A stretch of 64,000 nt of DNA from positions 3,596,001 to 3,660,000 of the forward strand of contig NZ_CP142884.1 in assembly GCF_040760075.1 (NCBI RefSeq), written 5' to 3'. The number at the start of each line of letters is the position of its first letter. Within the stretch, counting starts at the first letter, position 1. A program made the translations under genes and the position numbers. This document shows, in pieces, positions 19,714 to 28,932 of the stretch. The notes under the pieces were generated by a model, which worked only from the letters and a program-made list of their open reading frames with translations, was not told the DNA's origin and did not search any database. Source of the DNA: Sphingobacterium sp. R2 (GTDB lineage: Bacteria; Bacteroidota; Bacteroidia; Sphingobacteriales; Sphingobacteriaceae).

Positions 19714-19740
19714 GGGTCAAATTTGATAAAAATTTGGCCC
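19714..19740 (+). terminator. Hairpin after ggpPS
   Basis: Eleven-base-pair stem (GGGTCAAATTT with AAATTTGGCCC, one wobble) and 5-nt loop, 85 bp after the ggpPS stop, followed by CTTTC. Probable terminator; its right arm lies just before the next promoter. Confidence 0.55.
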
Positions 19741-19758
19741 CTTTCGCTGAAGAATCGC

Positions 19759-19766
19759 TATATTTG
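19759..19766 (+). promoter_or_regulatory. Candidate -7 element TATATTTG of the siderophore-receptor operon
   Basis: TATATTTG matches TAnnTTTG. A TTTG lies 22 nt upstream (19733-19736), slightly further than consensus and inside the hairpin arm of the preceding terminator. The predicted transcript would start about 5 nt before the ATG at 19778. Confidence 0.4.
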
Positions 19767-19777
19767 CGGCTATAACA

Positions 19778-20176
19778 ATGGTTGCGAGAATTTTCAAATC
19801 GATTACAATAAACCTGCTGCTGCTATGCGTCATGTTGATGAGCTTTAGCAAGATTTTTATTGTGCTAAGCTTTTATGCGAATCGTAGCGAAATTGCCAAT
19901 ACCTATTGTATCAATAAAAGTAACCCAGCCTTACATTGTGATGGTAAATGCTTTCTTATACGCATATTGAAGAAGGAGGCGCAACGTGAGAGAGATGTTC
20001 ACGAATATTTCTCCAAAACACCGGTTTTTTTCTGTCACCACTATTTTTCGACATCTTTGCCAAAAATGTTTACCCCAAAATCTGAGCGCTCTGTTCGCAA
20101 GGCGAGGTCTCCCTTGTTTCTTAAGTTTGATTTCTTTCCTAAAATACTCAGACCACCCATTGTTTCATTAGCATAA
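19778..20176 (+). CDS. Small membrane protein with CxGKC motif, iron-receptor associated
   Basis: 132-aa protein with one N-terminal membrane segment (about 8-30), a YANRSEIANTYCINKS stretch, then HCDGKCFLIRILKKE. The layout TM segment, Cys, then C-x-G-K-C followed by a basic helix recurs in small Bacteroidota proteins encoded just before TonB-dependent iron receptors, as here. No enzymatic role is established; the paired cysteines could bind metal or heme or be redox active. The C-terminal 40 residues are basic and proline-rich. The receptor gene starts 130 bp downstream. Confidence 0.7.
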   Translation: MVARIFKSITINLLLLCVMLMSFSKIFIVLSFYANRSEIANTYCINKSNPALHCDGKCFLIRILKKEAQRERDVHEYFSKTPVFFCHHYFSTSLPKMFTPKSERSVRKARSPLFLKFDFFPKILRPPIVSLA

Positions 20177-20306
20177 TTCTAACGGATTATCCCATTTTTT
20201 GAGATAAAATCTATTATTCATTATGACGACTTTCGGTTTGTCCGGGATTCGCTATACTGGATTCTAGTTTTAATCTACATTTATTATTGGTTCACTTTAA
20301 CTTATA

Positions 20307-22471
20307 ATGCTTTTGAAAACGATATATTTAGCGTACGTATTCACGTTTACGCTTGTATTTACCATTTTTAGCAGCACTGCAAGAGCGCAATATAAAGATT
20401 CACTATTGCCCAAACAGCTTGACTCTGTTTATATCAACGCACGGTTCAGCGCCAAGGATAAAGCTAGCTTTCAGTCTGCCCGCATGAATATCCCTGACTA
20501 TGAAAATCCACAGGTAACTGCCAGCGTGGGTAAACACCTCATTAAAAATAGAAACTACACAACCCAGTCCGGGATGCTATCGAATGCGGCGGGTGTAACA
20601 CCTAGCTGGGCCGGAGTGGCACCTTACTTTACTATTCGTGGATTCCGGACGCGGAGCAATTTTAGAAATGGCTTAAATGCTTATTTACAGTATAGTGATG
20701 AAAATAGCAATATTCAGCAAATTGATGTGATAAAGGGGCCGAGCGGTACTTTGTTTGGAGGAACAAACATGGCTTTTGGTGGGCTGATCAATGTACTTAC
20801 GTATGTACCCGTTGACAGTAGCTTTATGAATTTTTCGCTGGCTACAGGCAACAATGCTTTTCAGCGCATCGGTATCGACCTAAATACCCATTTAGATGCA
20901 ACCCATAAGTCGCTGTTCAGAATGTTTGGCGCCTATACGTCCCGAAAGAGTTTTCAGGATGCAGGAATAAATAAAAGTATTTTTCTCGCTCCGAGTCTCA
21001 GTTATCAGTTAAGTCCAGATCTTAAGGTGAGGCTAGAGGCAGAATTCTTGCGCAGGAATACGACAAATAGTCCTTTATTTACGCCAGCAAATCCACTCGT
21101 CGGTGGAACTTTGAGCAATGTTGAGCATGCCAGCAGCCTGAGTTTAGATTATTTTAAATCTTACACCGATAACACTTTGCTATGGCAAACATCTTCATTG
21201 AATTTTTATGCAAAGATAAGTTACACCATTTCTCCGGATTGGCAGTCTGAAACAAACTTGGCCAGTACAAATAGTACATCGAACGGCGATTATCAAACAA
21301 ACTTATTGATCAAAAGTAATACTGCCGTAGCAAGGAGGGTATTGCACTATGATGAGGAGGGTATGCGTAATTATCAGGTGCAACAAAACTTTATCGGTCA
21401 TTTTAATATAGTGGGGCTGGACAATAAATTGCTGGTCGGTCTTGATTACCACCGCTATAGCTATGCTGCGAATTATAAAAATGCCGGTTATGTCGATACT
21501 ATACTCATCGCCAATCCTTTGCCTACAGCAAATTTATTGCATGCAGACCTGATCCGTCATCTTGTACTTTCTAAACAGCCCAGCAATTCCGTTGCTCCGC
21601 AAAACAGTTATTCGGCTTACATTTCAGATGTTATCCATCCAACAGATGCGTTGACATTGATGCTCAGTGCGCGATATGATAGACTGATCAATTTGGGGAC
21701 GAAAGATTTGCTAACAGGCATAACTACTGCGGATTATAGGCAATCAACTATTACCCCAAAGATAGGGTTCACTTATCAGCTTCTTCCAAAAGTGGCGACA
21801 TTGTTTGGAAATTATATGAGCGGCTTTCAAAATCTTGCGCCAACGAGCATAAATGGTGTCTTGTATAATTTAAAACCGCAATACGGTAGTCAGCTCGAAT
21901 CTGGGGTCAAAATAGCGGTTCCTGATCATGCACTCGATTTGACATTGAGTTATTATGCCATCAGCGTACGGAACACCGTAATGACAGATCCTAACGATGC
22001 CACGAAGTATACACAGGGGGGAGGCAATATAGCCGCGGTCTGGAGCTGGATATACAGTCAGAACCCTTACCCAATCTCTTTATACATGTAGGGGGAGCCC
22101 ACAACATAAGCAAAGTAACGGTTGCTGACGCTGCAGTGCAGGGTTTGAGACCGGTAAATGCTGGGCCCAAATGGTCTTCCACTTGGTATGTGAGTTATGA
22201 CCGGCCGTTAGCCAAAGAAAGCAAGTGGAATGTTGGATTCGGAGGTAACTATGTGGGTCAGGATCTAATCATTAACAGCCGAAGTGCGGGAAGTTTCTAT
22301 ACCGATGCCTATATCCTTTGCAATGGTAATATTGGTTATGCATACCGACAACTTAAATGCAATCTGACTGCCGATAATCTATTTAATACCCGCTATTATT
22401 ACGGGGGAAGAGGCTTTATCAGCCCAGGCAGCCTGCGCCAGTGTATCTTGTCGATGTCACTGCATTTTTGA
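20307..22471 (+). pseudogene. TonB-dependent siderophore receptor, frameshifted in a G run
   Basis: Outer-membrane receptor of the siderophore type: signal peptide ending at ARAQ, plug domain with FTIRGFRTRSNF, DVIKGPSGTLFGG and GLINVLTY (about 70-175), then the beta-barrel. It reads in frame to 22091 (594 aa). At 22016-22021 six G occur where seven would keep the frame; one added G restores YTQGGRQYSRGLELDIQ and continues through GPKWSSTWYVSYD to a terminal SLHF at 22471, giving about 721 aa in all. The last strands of the barrel are therefore out of frame. It may be a real inactivation, slippage-mediated variation or a sequence error. No N-terminal signalling (STN) domain. Confidence 0.85.
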
Positions 22472-22520
22472 CAGCCAAATTTAAAGGTAATGTTCCAATT
22501 GTTATGGCATTGGTATTTAT

Positions 22521-22562
22521 TTATATCACAGTCAATCGCTTGGGTGACTGACTGTGATATAA
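22521..22562. terminator. Perfect 14-bp inverted repeat between convergent genes
   Basis: Arms TTATATCACAGTCA and TGACTGTGATATAA are perfect complements around a 14-nt loop. It lies 50 bp after the receptor and 76 bp after the convergent 82-aa gene, so it probably terminates both. The TGTGA/TCACA core also resembles a Crp-type half-site pair, but position argues for termination. Confidence 0.6.
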
Positions 22563-22637
22563 GTGAATTACTATGTAGTACCGTAGCTATTAAGGCTTAA
22601 AATAATACGTTAGAAATTATAAATAGATTAAATGCTA

Positions 22638-22886
22638 TTAGTTATTCAGCTGTAATTTCCCAATAAATGGGCGGCTATCAACTGTCATTATCGCTTCTTT
22701 AATGGAATAGCATAACTGATAGTTTTCGCTCAGTATTTTTTTGCTAGATTCTATCTTGTCTTTTTCCACCTTATCAACAATCCATGTTGGGTTTAATGGA
22801 TCTGAATTAAATTTCGTTATTAATACGGTAAATCCTTCTTTCTGAGCACTGATTAGCGTGTCTTTTGTTATATCTACTATCTTCAT
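22638..22886 (-). CDS. Hypothetical 82-aa protein
   Basis: 82-aa soluble protein, no signal peptide or membrane segment, mixed alpha/beta composition (FTVLITKFNSDPLNPTWIVDKVEKDKIE). No family recognised. Coding character is reasonable: balanced amino acids, ATG start, clean stop. It is monocistronic, convergent with the siderophore receptor and divergent from the phytochrome gene. Confidence 0.6.
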   Translation of the reverse strand: MKIVDITKDTLISAQKEGFTVLITKFNSDPLNPTWIVDKVEKDKIESSKKILSENYQLCYSIKEAIMTVDSRPFIGKLQLNN

Positions 22887-23164
22887 AGTGAGACAATATA
22901 CAAAAAAAATATGAAAGCCCTTTTATCCCTAGCAATAAACTATGCCAACACCATTGTTACAACCGACGGTAGCGATTCCTGATATAGTGCGCTTTTGGGT
23001 TTAAAACTGCCAGATGCCGATGAAGATTTCTGCATAGTTTTATGATGTAAATAGGATAGTTTAACATTCTAATAATTTTTATTAATTTAGCATCATATGA
23101 TAGCATTGATGGAAAATAGAACTGTTGATTTTACCATATGTTTATTTAATGAAATAGTAGGTGT

Positions 23165-25348
23165 ATGCGTGAAGTTAATTGTCATGATGAAAAGATTCAT
23201 CTTTGTGGTAATATTCAGTCTTTTGGCTATCTATTTATCTTCGAGGATGATAAGTGTGTTGGTGTAAGTGAAAATTGTGCCGTGATTATGGAGGCAGCAA
23301 GTTCTACGGTGTTAGGTATGACCGTTGAAGCTGTTCTGGATCATGTCGCACCGTCGTTTGGGCTACGTGGAGATAAAATTGAACAGGCAGTTTCTCAAAG
23401 TCTATTCGCCAGATTTGTTGAACGAGTGACGATTCATCAAAAAGATTACTTTCTCAGTTTATACCGATATGACGGAAAAATATATCTTGAGATTGAAGAT
23501 TGTACTCCACAAGATGTAAAAACAACCAAATTATACTATTACGCCAAGCATTTAGAAGACCAACGTGAAGGGAAATCTTGCTGGCAGGCATTGACCGAAC
23601 TGATAAAAGATATCATCCACTTTGATAGGGTGATGATTTATCGTTTTATGGAGGATAATAGCGGTCAGGTGATTGCGGAAAGTAGGAGCGAGGAATTAGA
23701 ATCGCTGTTAAACTATAGGTATCCGGAGTTTGATATTCCAGCACAGGCTCGAGAACTTTACCGTATCTTCCACGCGCGGCATACGGCTGATGTTGATGAG
23801 CGAGCAATTCCAATTATGGGCAAGGCTGCAGAATATTTTGATCTGACACGTTGTAGCTTAAGGGCGCTTTCGCCTATGCATTTGCAATACCTTAAAAATG
23901 CCGGCGTAAAGGCCAGTGCTAGCTTTAGTATCATTGTCGATAATGAACTCTGGGGACTTGTTGCATGTCAGCATCGGGAACCTATGCATGTGGATCTCTC
24001 GCAACGGCATTTATGTACATTGCTGACTCAATATGCTGTAAACCGCTACCTCGCAGATTTTCAGAAAGAACAAGTTCGTTTGCATAAAAGCCTTTCTCAG
24101 CTGGAGCATAGTTTAAAAAGTGAATTGTTGGTCAAACGTGACTTGTATGATGTGTTAGAAAATTATGCTAATCGGATCATGGAGGTCATGAATGGGCAGG
24201 GGCTCATCATTAAACGCGATCGGGCGATCATGACTGTTGGTGAAGTGCCGGACAGAAAGATCCTCAAAAAGATTGATGAGGAGATTGGAACTAAGGAGTT
24301 TTTCGTCACCGATCGATTTAAGTGTACTGGCTTTGGTGACGATGTGGAGATTTTTCCTGGTGTTTTGCGTATTAGCATTTTACCTGTAACGAATTGGTAC
24401 CTATATGTTTTCAGAAAGGAGCGTTTGATTGAAGAAGTTTGGGCGGGGAAACCAGAAAAAGTGATGCAGATTGACGCCGAAAAAAAGATTGCTTTTCCTT
24501 CGCCACGCACTTCGTTTGAAGCGTGGAAGAAGATAACAAAAGGCAAGTCCGAAAAATGGCGTCCTTCAGAACTTGCTTTTATTGAAAATATGACGCATAT
24601 CATTCAGCAGTCTATTGCGCAACGTGGCGGAGAAATTGACAAACTGAACAGGGAACTGGTGCGCTCAAATAATGCACTTGATACTTTTGGATATACGTTG
24701 ACCCACGATCTTAAAAATCCATTGACTACCATTCAGCTAACGGCTCAGATGTTGCTATATAAAAAGGATGTCTCTCGGGAGTTTCTTGAAAAGTCAATGA
24801 AAAATATCCTGGAAGGAACGCAACTCATGAATGATATGATGGACAAAGTATACCAAATGTCTAAAGTAAACCATGTCGACTTTGTGTTTGAACCGATCAA
24901 TCCGCGGTCAAAGATTCTTAATATCGTTGAGAATTGTAAGCAGCAATATCAGGTCTCCCATTTGGAGTTTAATATGGGAGAGACATTACAGGTTATGGGG
25001 GAGAGAACCTTAATATATCAATTGTTTCTGAATCTTATCGGCAATGCGATAAAATACAGCAGTAAGAAGGAAAATCCAAAAGTCTCTGTAAATAGCTTTA
25101 GGGATGGGGATACCGTTCGTTATGATGTAAAAGATAATGGAATTGGCATAGATCTGAAGGAGAGTGATAGAATTTTTGAAATTTTTGGACGTATGTCGAA
25201 TACCGAAGGTTATGAAGGTTCGGGCATTGGTCTATCCATTGTGAAGCAAATCGCTAATAAGCTCAAAGCAACATTGCATGTGGAAAGTGAACTTGGCGTC
25301 GGTACTACTTTTTCAGTCACCTTCAATAATGTCCCTGTAGCTATATAG
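23165..25348 (+). CDS. bphP: Bacteriophytochrome sensor histidine kinase
   Basis: 727-aa red/far-red photoreceptor kinase with PAS-GAF-PHY-HisKA-HATPase. The biliverdin-attachment Cys is Cys6 in NCHDEKIHLCGNIQSFG, with the spacing of the canonical C-x2-E-x-I-H-x2-G-x-I-Q. GAF has DIPAQAREL (Asp190; usual PASDIP reads PEFDIP), SPMHLQYL (His239) and LVACQH (His270). The PHY tongue PRxSF is PRTSF at 447-451. The phospho-accepting His514 lies in THDLKNPL; ATP lid GIGLSIVKQIA. No receiver domain is attached, so it needs a separate partner; two single-domain regulators lie 1.2-2 kb downstream. An AraC-type gene follows 122 bp later. Confidence 0.95.
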   Translation: MREVNCHDEKIHLCGNIQSFGYLFIFEDDKCVGVSENCAVIMEAASSTVLGMTVEAVLDHVAPSFGLRGDKIEQAVSQSLFARFVERVTIHQKDYFLSLYRYDGKIYLEIEDCTPQDVKTTKLYYYAKHLEDQREGKSCWQALTELIKDIIHFDRVMIYRFMEDNSGQVIAESRSEELESLLNYRYPEFDIPAQARELYRIFHARHTADVDERAIPIMGKAAEYFDLTRCSLRALSPMHLQYLKNAGVKASASFSIIVDNELWGLVACQHREPMHVDLSQRHLCTLLTQYAVNRYLADFQKEQVRLHKSLSQLEHSLKSELLVKRDLYDVLENYANRIMEVMNGQGLIIKRDRAIMTVGEVPDRKILKKIDEEIGTKEFFVTDRFKCTGFGDDVEIFPGVLRISILPVTNWYLYVFRKERLIEEVWAGKPEKVMQIDAEKKIAFPSPRTSFEAWKKITKGKSEKWRPSELAFIENMTHIIQQSIAQRGGEIDKLNRELVRSNNALDTFGYTLTHDLKNPLTTIQLTAQMLLYKKDVSREFLEKSMKNILEGTQLMNDMMDKVYQMSKVNHVDFVFEPINPRSKILNIVENCKQQYQVSHLEFNMGETLQVMGERTLIYQLFLNLIGNAIKYSSKKENPKVSVNSFRDGDTVRYDVKDNGIGIDLKESDRIFEIFGRMSNTEGYEGSGIGLSIVKQIANKLKATLHVESELGVGTTFSVTFNNVPVAI

Positions 25349-25470
25349 GGACAATGGACGATGTGAATTTTGAAAAAATGGAAACAATCGCTATTATGTA
25401 TGGGTTCATAATGATATGAGACTTTTTTGGAATCATTATATTAAGAATTTATACCATTACATAATTATAT

Positions 25471-26328
25471 ATGCTGAGTGCCGACAAGATGAGTGAATTG
25501 CAATATGCTTTTAAGTTGAATCATACCTATTATTTCAACGACTTTAATAATGATGATGAATTTCTGAATGCTGCTCAAAAACTGATTGAAGATAAATGCT
25601 TCATCATAGTTTTTGGAACAGTTAATGATGCAGATGAAGTGTACGACAAATTATTATTCTTCAATCAGTATTATTTTCCAGTCTCCGAAATAAAAGGATA
25701 TTTAAAAAAAGGCGCTTATTTTGCTTTTCGGTCGGATCTTTTTAAAGGTTATAGCCTGCGGAACAGATTAAAGGATCTTGGATTTCTCGAATACTCAATG
25801 CAGGAGTCATTGGTTCTGAAAGACAACCATCAGCGTCTTATTGCGAAGCTCTTCAACTTATTGGTTGAAGAGACCAAAATGCCTCAAAGTGAAATTCATT
25901 CGACAATAATCGCTTCCTATCTGAATCTGCTGTTGTACCATATGCAAAGGTTCTACCAACGCTTCATGGAAGATAAATCGGATGAAATTAATGCATTACA
26001 GTGTCAATTCTTAAAGGAGCTGTATGCGTTTTTCGACGAGGAGAGGCGTTTTATGATATCACCGCCGACTGCTACATCCTTATCCAAAAAACTAAATTGT
26101 ACTGCACGATTTCTTAATGATATCTCGCTAAAGGTGTCGGGAAAGACAGCACAGTACCATATTGAAAATTTTATAGTTACAGTTGCCAAGCAGCTATTAG
26201 CTGAAACGGATCTTTCTGTAGCCGAAATAGCGGAACGAATGAAGTTTGAGCATCCGCAGTCGCTTACCCGATTGTTCAAAAGAAAAACACAAATTACCCC
26301 GCTCGATTTTAGGATTTCCATTATTTAA
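25471..26328 (+). CDS. AraC-family transcriptional regulator
   Basis: 285-aa cytosolic regulator. The C-terminal 95 residues hold the double helix-turn-helix of AraC proteins (LSKKLNCTARFLNDISLKVSGK, then AEIAERMKFEHPQSLTRLFKRKT with the family GxxPxxFR-like end reading ITPLDFR). The N-terminal 185 residues are an uncharacterised ligand-binding or interaction domain. It is directly downstream of the bacteriophytochrome, so light-dependent control is a reasonable inference but is not shown. ATG at 25471 chosen; Met7 (25489) is possible. Its stop codon lies inside a very long hairpin. Confidence 0.85.
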   Translation: MLSADKMSELQYAFKLNHTYYFNDFNNDDEFLNAAQKLIEDKCFIIVFGTVNDADEVYDKLLFFNQYYFPVSEIKGYLKKGAYFAFRSDLFKGYSLRNRLKDLGFLEYSMQESLVLKDNHQRLIAKLFNLLVEETKMPQSEIHSTIIASYLNLLLYHMQRFYQRFMEDKSDEINALQCQFLKELYAFFDEERRFMISPPTATSLSKKLNCTARFLNDISLKVSGKTAQYHIENFIVTVAKQLLAETDLSVAEIAERMKFEHPQSLTRLFKRKTQITPLDFRISII

Positions 26329-26383
26329 TTAAACATTCTATCAGCAGCGTCCGACGCTGCTGATAGAATGTTTAATTAAATAA
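26321..26383. terminator. 31-bp-stem hairpin overlapping the AraC stop codon
   Basis: Positions 26321-26351 and 26353-26383 are perfect reverse complements with a single central C, a 63-nt near-perfect palindrome. The stem core is GC-rich (CAGCAGCGTC) and the ends are AT-rich. The TAA stop (26326-26328) is in the left arm. Far longer than a normal intrinsic terminator and without a following U-tract. Confidence 0.75.
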
Positions 26384-26544
26384 AGCAATTGTTTATCCCA
26401 TAAATTGACTACCTTGTCGAAATCTCAAAGAAAGATGATATAATAGGTTTGGTAACCAATTATCTGCCCAGCTTAGGTCTATTTTTTTTATTCTCTCCTA
26501 GACCATATTTTTCAATCATTGCGGTGTTTATAAACAATCAAAAA

Positions 26545-26907
26545 ATGAAAAAGAAAATTGTTATTTGTGATGATGACGGACTTATCCTTAACGTATTAGA
26601 GCTGGCTTTAAAAAATGAACTAAGCGATGTTTATCCCGTTATAAAAAGCAGAGAACTTTTGGCCATTGTGGACGAAGTATGCCCTGATATTCTAATATTG
26701 GACATTGATATGCCTTGGTTATCTGGTGACGATATCGTACGCGAGCTGAGACACTCGGAGAAACATGCCGATCTTCCGGTAATCTTGATGTCTGCGAAGT
26801 TGCAGGGAAAGCAGATTGCGTCCGAATGTGGAGCTGATGCCTTTTTGTCCAAGCCATTTGAATTGGACGATCTATTCTTATTGGTTGATAAACTAAGTCG
26901 ACGATAA
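26545..26907 (+). CDS. Single-domain response regulator (CheY-like)
   Basis: 120-aa stand-alone receiver domain: acidic pocket CDDD (9-11), phospho-acceptor Asp53 in LILDIDMP, Ser of LMSAK and Lys of SKPFEL. No output domain, so it acts by protein contact or as a phosphorelay shuttle. Start set at MKKKIVICDDD (26545); a longer frame upstream has a non-receiver hydrophobic extension. A TAGGTTTG element at 26444-26451 could be its -7 box. Convergent with a second receiver gene and placed between the red and blue light sensor kinases. Confidence 0.88.
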   Translation: MKKKIVICDDDGLILNVLELALKNELSDVYPVIKSRELLAIVDEVCPDILILDIDMPWLSGDDIVRELRHSEKHADLPVILMSAKLQGKQIASECGADAFLSKPFELDDLFLLVDKLSRR

Positions 26908-26930
26908 ATGATATACTATTTGTATTTAAA

Positions 26931-26962
26931 ATAAAAGCACTTTTGATTAAAAGTGCTTTTAT
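26931..26962. terminator. Bidirectional intrinsic terminator
   Basis: Perfect 14-bp stem (ATAAAAGCACTTTT / AAAAGTGCTTTTAT) with 4-nt loop GATT between the two convergent receiver genes; the T-rich arms give a U-tract in both directions. Confidence 0.8.
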
Positions 26963-26997
26963 GAAATATAGTGAGCGTATTTCAATGCCTATTTAAA

Positions 26998-27363
26998 CTA
27001 ATTCTTTAGTATAGTATCAATTTTTTGAGTGATATCTACCAGATCAAAAGGTTTTGCGATAAAACCATTGGCACCTAAACCGCTTGCAATCTCTGGTCCA
27101 TCCACGCTAGCTGAAAGCACGATGATGGGGGTGTCTTTGATTTCGGGTGTGCTTCGGATCATTTTGATCAGCTGATCACCAGAAATTATTGGCATCCAAA
27201 GATCCAATAACAATAGGTCAGGCTGATGGGAAATTAATTGCTTTGTCAGGTTGGTACTATTCGATTCGCATATGACATTAAATCCTTCCATATCTAAAAA
27301 AAGTTCCAGCATTTCGAGTATCCCTCGGTCATCATCACAGATCATTATCTTTTTAGTCTGCAT
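26998..27363 (-). CDS. Single-domain response regulator (CheY-like)
   Basis: 121-aa stand-alone receiver: CDDD pocket (9-12), phospho-acceptor Asp54 in LLLLDLWMP, VLSAS and AKPFDL. It starts 5 bp after the LOV-PAS kinase stop, so it is surely its operon partner and likely phospho-acceptor. It resembles the convergent receiver gene, and the two may be a duplicated pair. No DNA-binding domain; output unknown. Confidence 0.92.
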   Translation of the reverse strand: MQTKKIMICDDDRGILEMLELFLDMEGFNVICESNSTNLTKQLISHQPDLLLLDLWMPIISGDQLIKMIRSTPEIKDTPIIVLSASVDGPEIASGLGANGFIAKPFDLVDITQKIDTILKN

Positions 27364-27368
27364 ATTTT

Positions 27369-28919
27369 TTATTTATTATTTAGAATGGGTAATGTAAAAT
27401 TAAAAGTAGATCCTTCACCCAGCTCACTTTCCACCCACAATGTACCGTTGTGATTGACAATGATCTCGTGTGAAACATAGAGACCGATTCCTAACCCCGG
27501 GAATTTTTTCTGTATATGGCTGACGCGGAAAAATCGTTCGAAAATCTTTAATCTGTCCTGATAGCTTATTCCCATACCGTAGTCGCGCACAGACACCTTG
27601 ACAAAGGTAGCAACCCTATGGATACTAACTTCAATTTTTTTAGATTCTGGAGAATATTTAATAGCGTTTGATAGCAGATTATTGAGCACTTGGATAATCT
27701 GTAGTTCGTCGCCCTCCACGATACTATCCGAACTACCTGAAAAATGAATATCAGCGTCAGGAACGGCAAGTCGCATACTCTCTACGGCGTCCTGTATCGT
27801 TTTATCGATCTCAAATGGTTCCATGTGCAGTTCCAAATTTCCAGATTGAATTTTAGAAGTATCCAAGAGTTTTGTTATAAGCAGGTTCAACCGATCGATG
27901 TAGGCTGCTATTTTATCTAATGTAGAAATAAACTTTGGATCTGTATTGTCGACACTGAGTCGCTGTACAATCTGAAAAAGCCCCTTGATGGTTGTCAATG
28001 GCGTTTTGAGTTCGTGGCTTGCGATAGACAAGAAATCATCTTTACGTCGATCTTGCTCTTTCTTTTCAGTGATATCTTCGATCGCGATGAGGATTCGGTC
28101 TTTGTATTTTCCTTCGAATTCAACACGATAGGCGTTTAGCAACATCACTTTTCGCCCAATATAAGGGAACGTATGATCCACTTCATAGTCGATCACTGGG
28201 TTATTGGTAGGCAGTATCTGTGTAAGCATCTCTTTTAAAGAAGCAATATCCCATTGCTGATTACCCAAATCAAATAACTCCTTTCCTACCGTTTCCTCTG
28301 TGGTCACTTTAAAAGAGTTTAAGAAATGCTTGTTGGCGCTTATTACGATGTAATTGGCATCTAATACCAAGAGGCTCTCTCTAACTGTTTCAATTATGCT
28401 GGATAAAAAGCTCTCTTTGTCCTGAAGTTCTTTCGTTCTCTGCTGTATTTTGAGCTCAACATGTGACTTTTCCTCACGAAGATCGTGCTCAGCTTTTTTT
28501 CGATCACTGATGTCATTTTGAACGCCGATAAAATGTGTTACCAGACCTTCATCGTTCTTTACCGGGGAAATAAAAAGCTCGTTCCAAAAAAGGGACCCGT
28601 CCTTGCGGTAATTGCGAATTTCGATTTTGCATTCTTCACCCCGCAGAATCGCTTCTTTGATAATTTTACGTTCTTCTTGCGAACGATCTTGCGCTTGTAA
28701 AAAGCGGCAGTTGTGACCTATTATTTCATCTTGTGTATATCCACTGATGGTTTCGAAAGCTTTATTACAATAAATAATAGGGTTGTCATGCTGCAAATTG
28801 TCTGTAATAATAATTCCCGAATAGGCAGAATTCAATGCTTTTAGATAAAGATCTATATCATTGTTCTTGTTTTCGCTACGTTGCTTTGCATTGCTGTTTC
28901 CGGAAGGATTTTTTCTCAT
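27369..28919 (-). CDS. LOV-PAS sensor histidine kinase (blue light)
   Basis: 516-aa soluble kinase. The first PAS domain (about 22-140) is a LOV domain: GHNCRFLQ with the flavin-adduct Cys71, RNYRKDGSLFWNEL (Asn103, Asn113) and the FIGVQ glutamine Gln134. A coiled-coil linker, a second PAS (about 170-285), HisKA with His302 in ASHELKTPL and an HATPase domain ending in a GIGLYVSHEI lid follow. No membrane segments. FMN binding and blue-light control follow from the complete LOV signature. It is co-transcribed with the downstream receiver gene. Confidence 0.93.
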   Translation of the reverse strand: MRKNPSGNSNAKQRSENKNNDIDLYLKALNSAYSGIIITDNLQHDNPIIYCNKAFETISGYTQDEIIGHNCRFLQAQDRSQEERKIIKEAILRGEECKIEIRNYRKDGSLFWNELFISPVKNDEGLVTHFIGVQNDISDRKKAEHDLREEKSHVELKIQQRTKELQDKESFLSSIIETVRESLLVLDANYIVISANKHFLNSFKVTTEETVGKELFDLGNQQWDIASLKEMLTQILPTNNPVIDYEVDHTFPYIGRKVMLLNAYRVEFEGKYKDRILIAIEDITEKKEQDRRKDDFLSIASHELKTPLTTIKGLFQIVQRLSVDNTDPKFISTLDKIAAYIDRLNLLITKLLDTSKIQSGNLELHMEPFEIDKTIQDAVESMRLAVPDADIHFSGSSDSIVEGDELQIIQVLNNLLSNAIKYSPESKKIEVSIHRVATFVKVSVRDYGMGISYQDRLKIFERFFRVSHIQKKFPGLGIGLYVSHEIIVNHNGTLWVESELGEGSTFNFTLPILNNK

Positions 28920-28932
28920 ATACTATAGTATA
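28919..28932. promoter_or_regulatory. 14-bp palindrome at the LOV kinase start codon
   Basis: TATACTATAGTATA, a perfect palindrome whose end overlaps the first base of the LOV-kinase start codon on the minus strand. It could be a repressor site or a hairpin that covers the ribosome-binding region. Confidence 0.35.

Noticed and set aside
22521..22562. TGTGA/TCACA repeat as a Crp operator
   Set aside because: It lies between two gene ends, and the complete 14-bp stem fits a terminator better.
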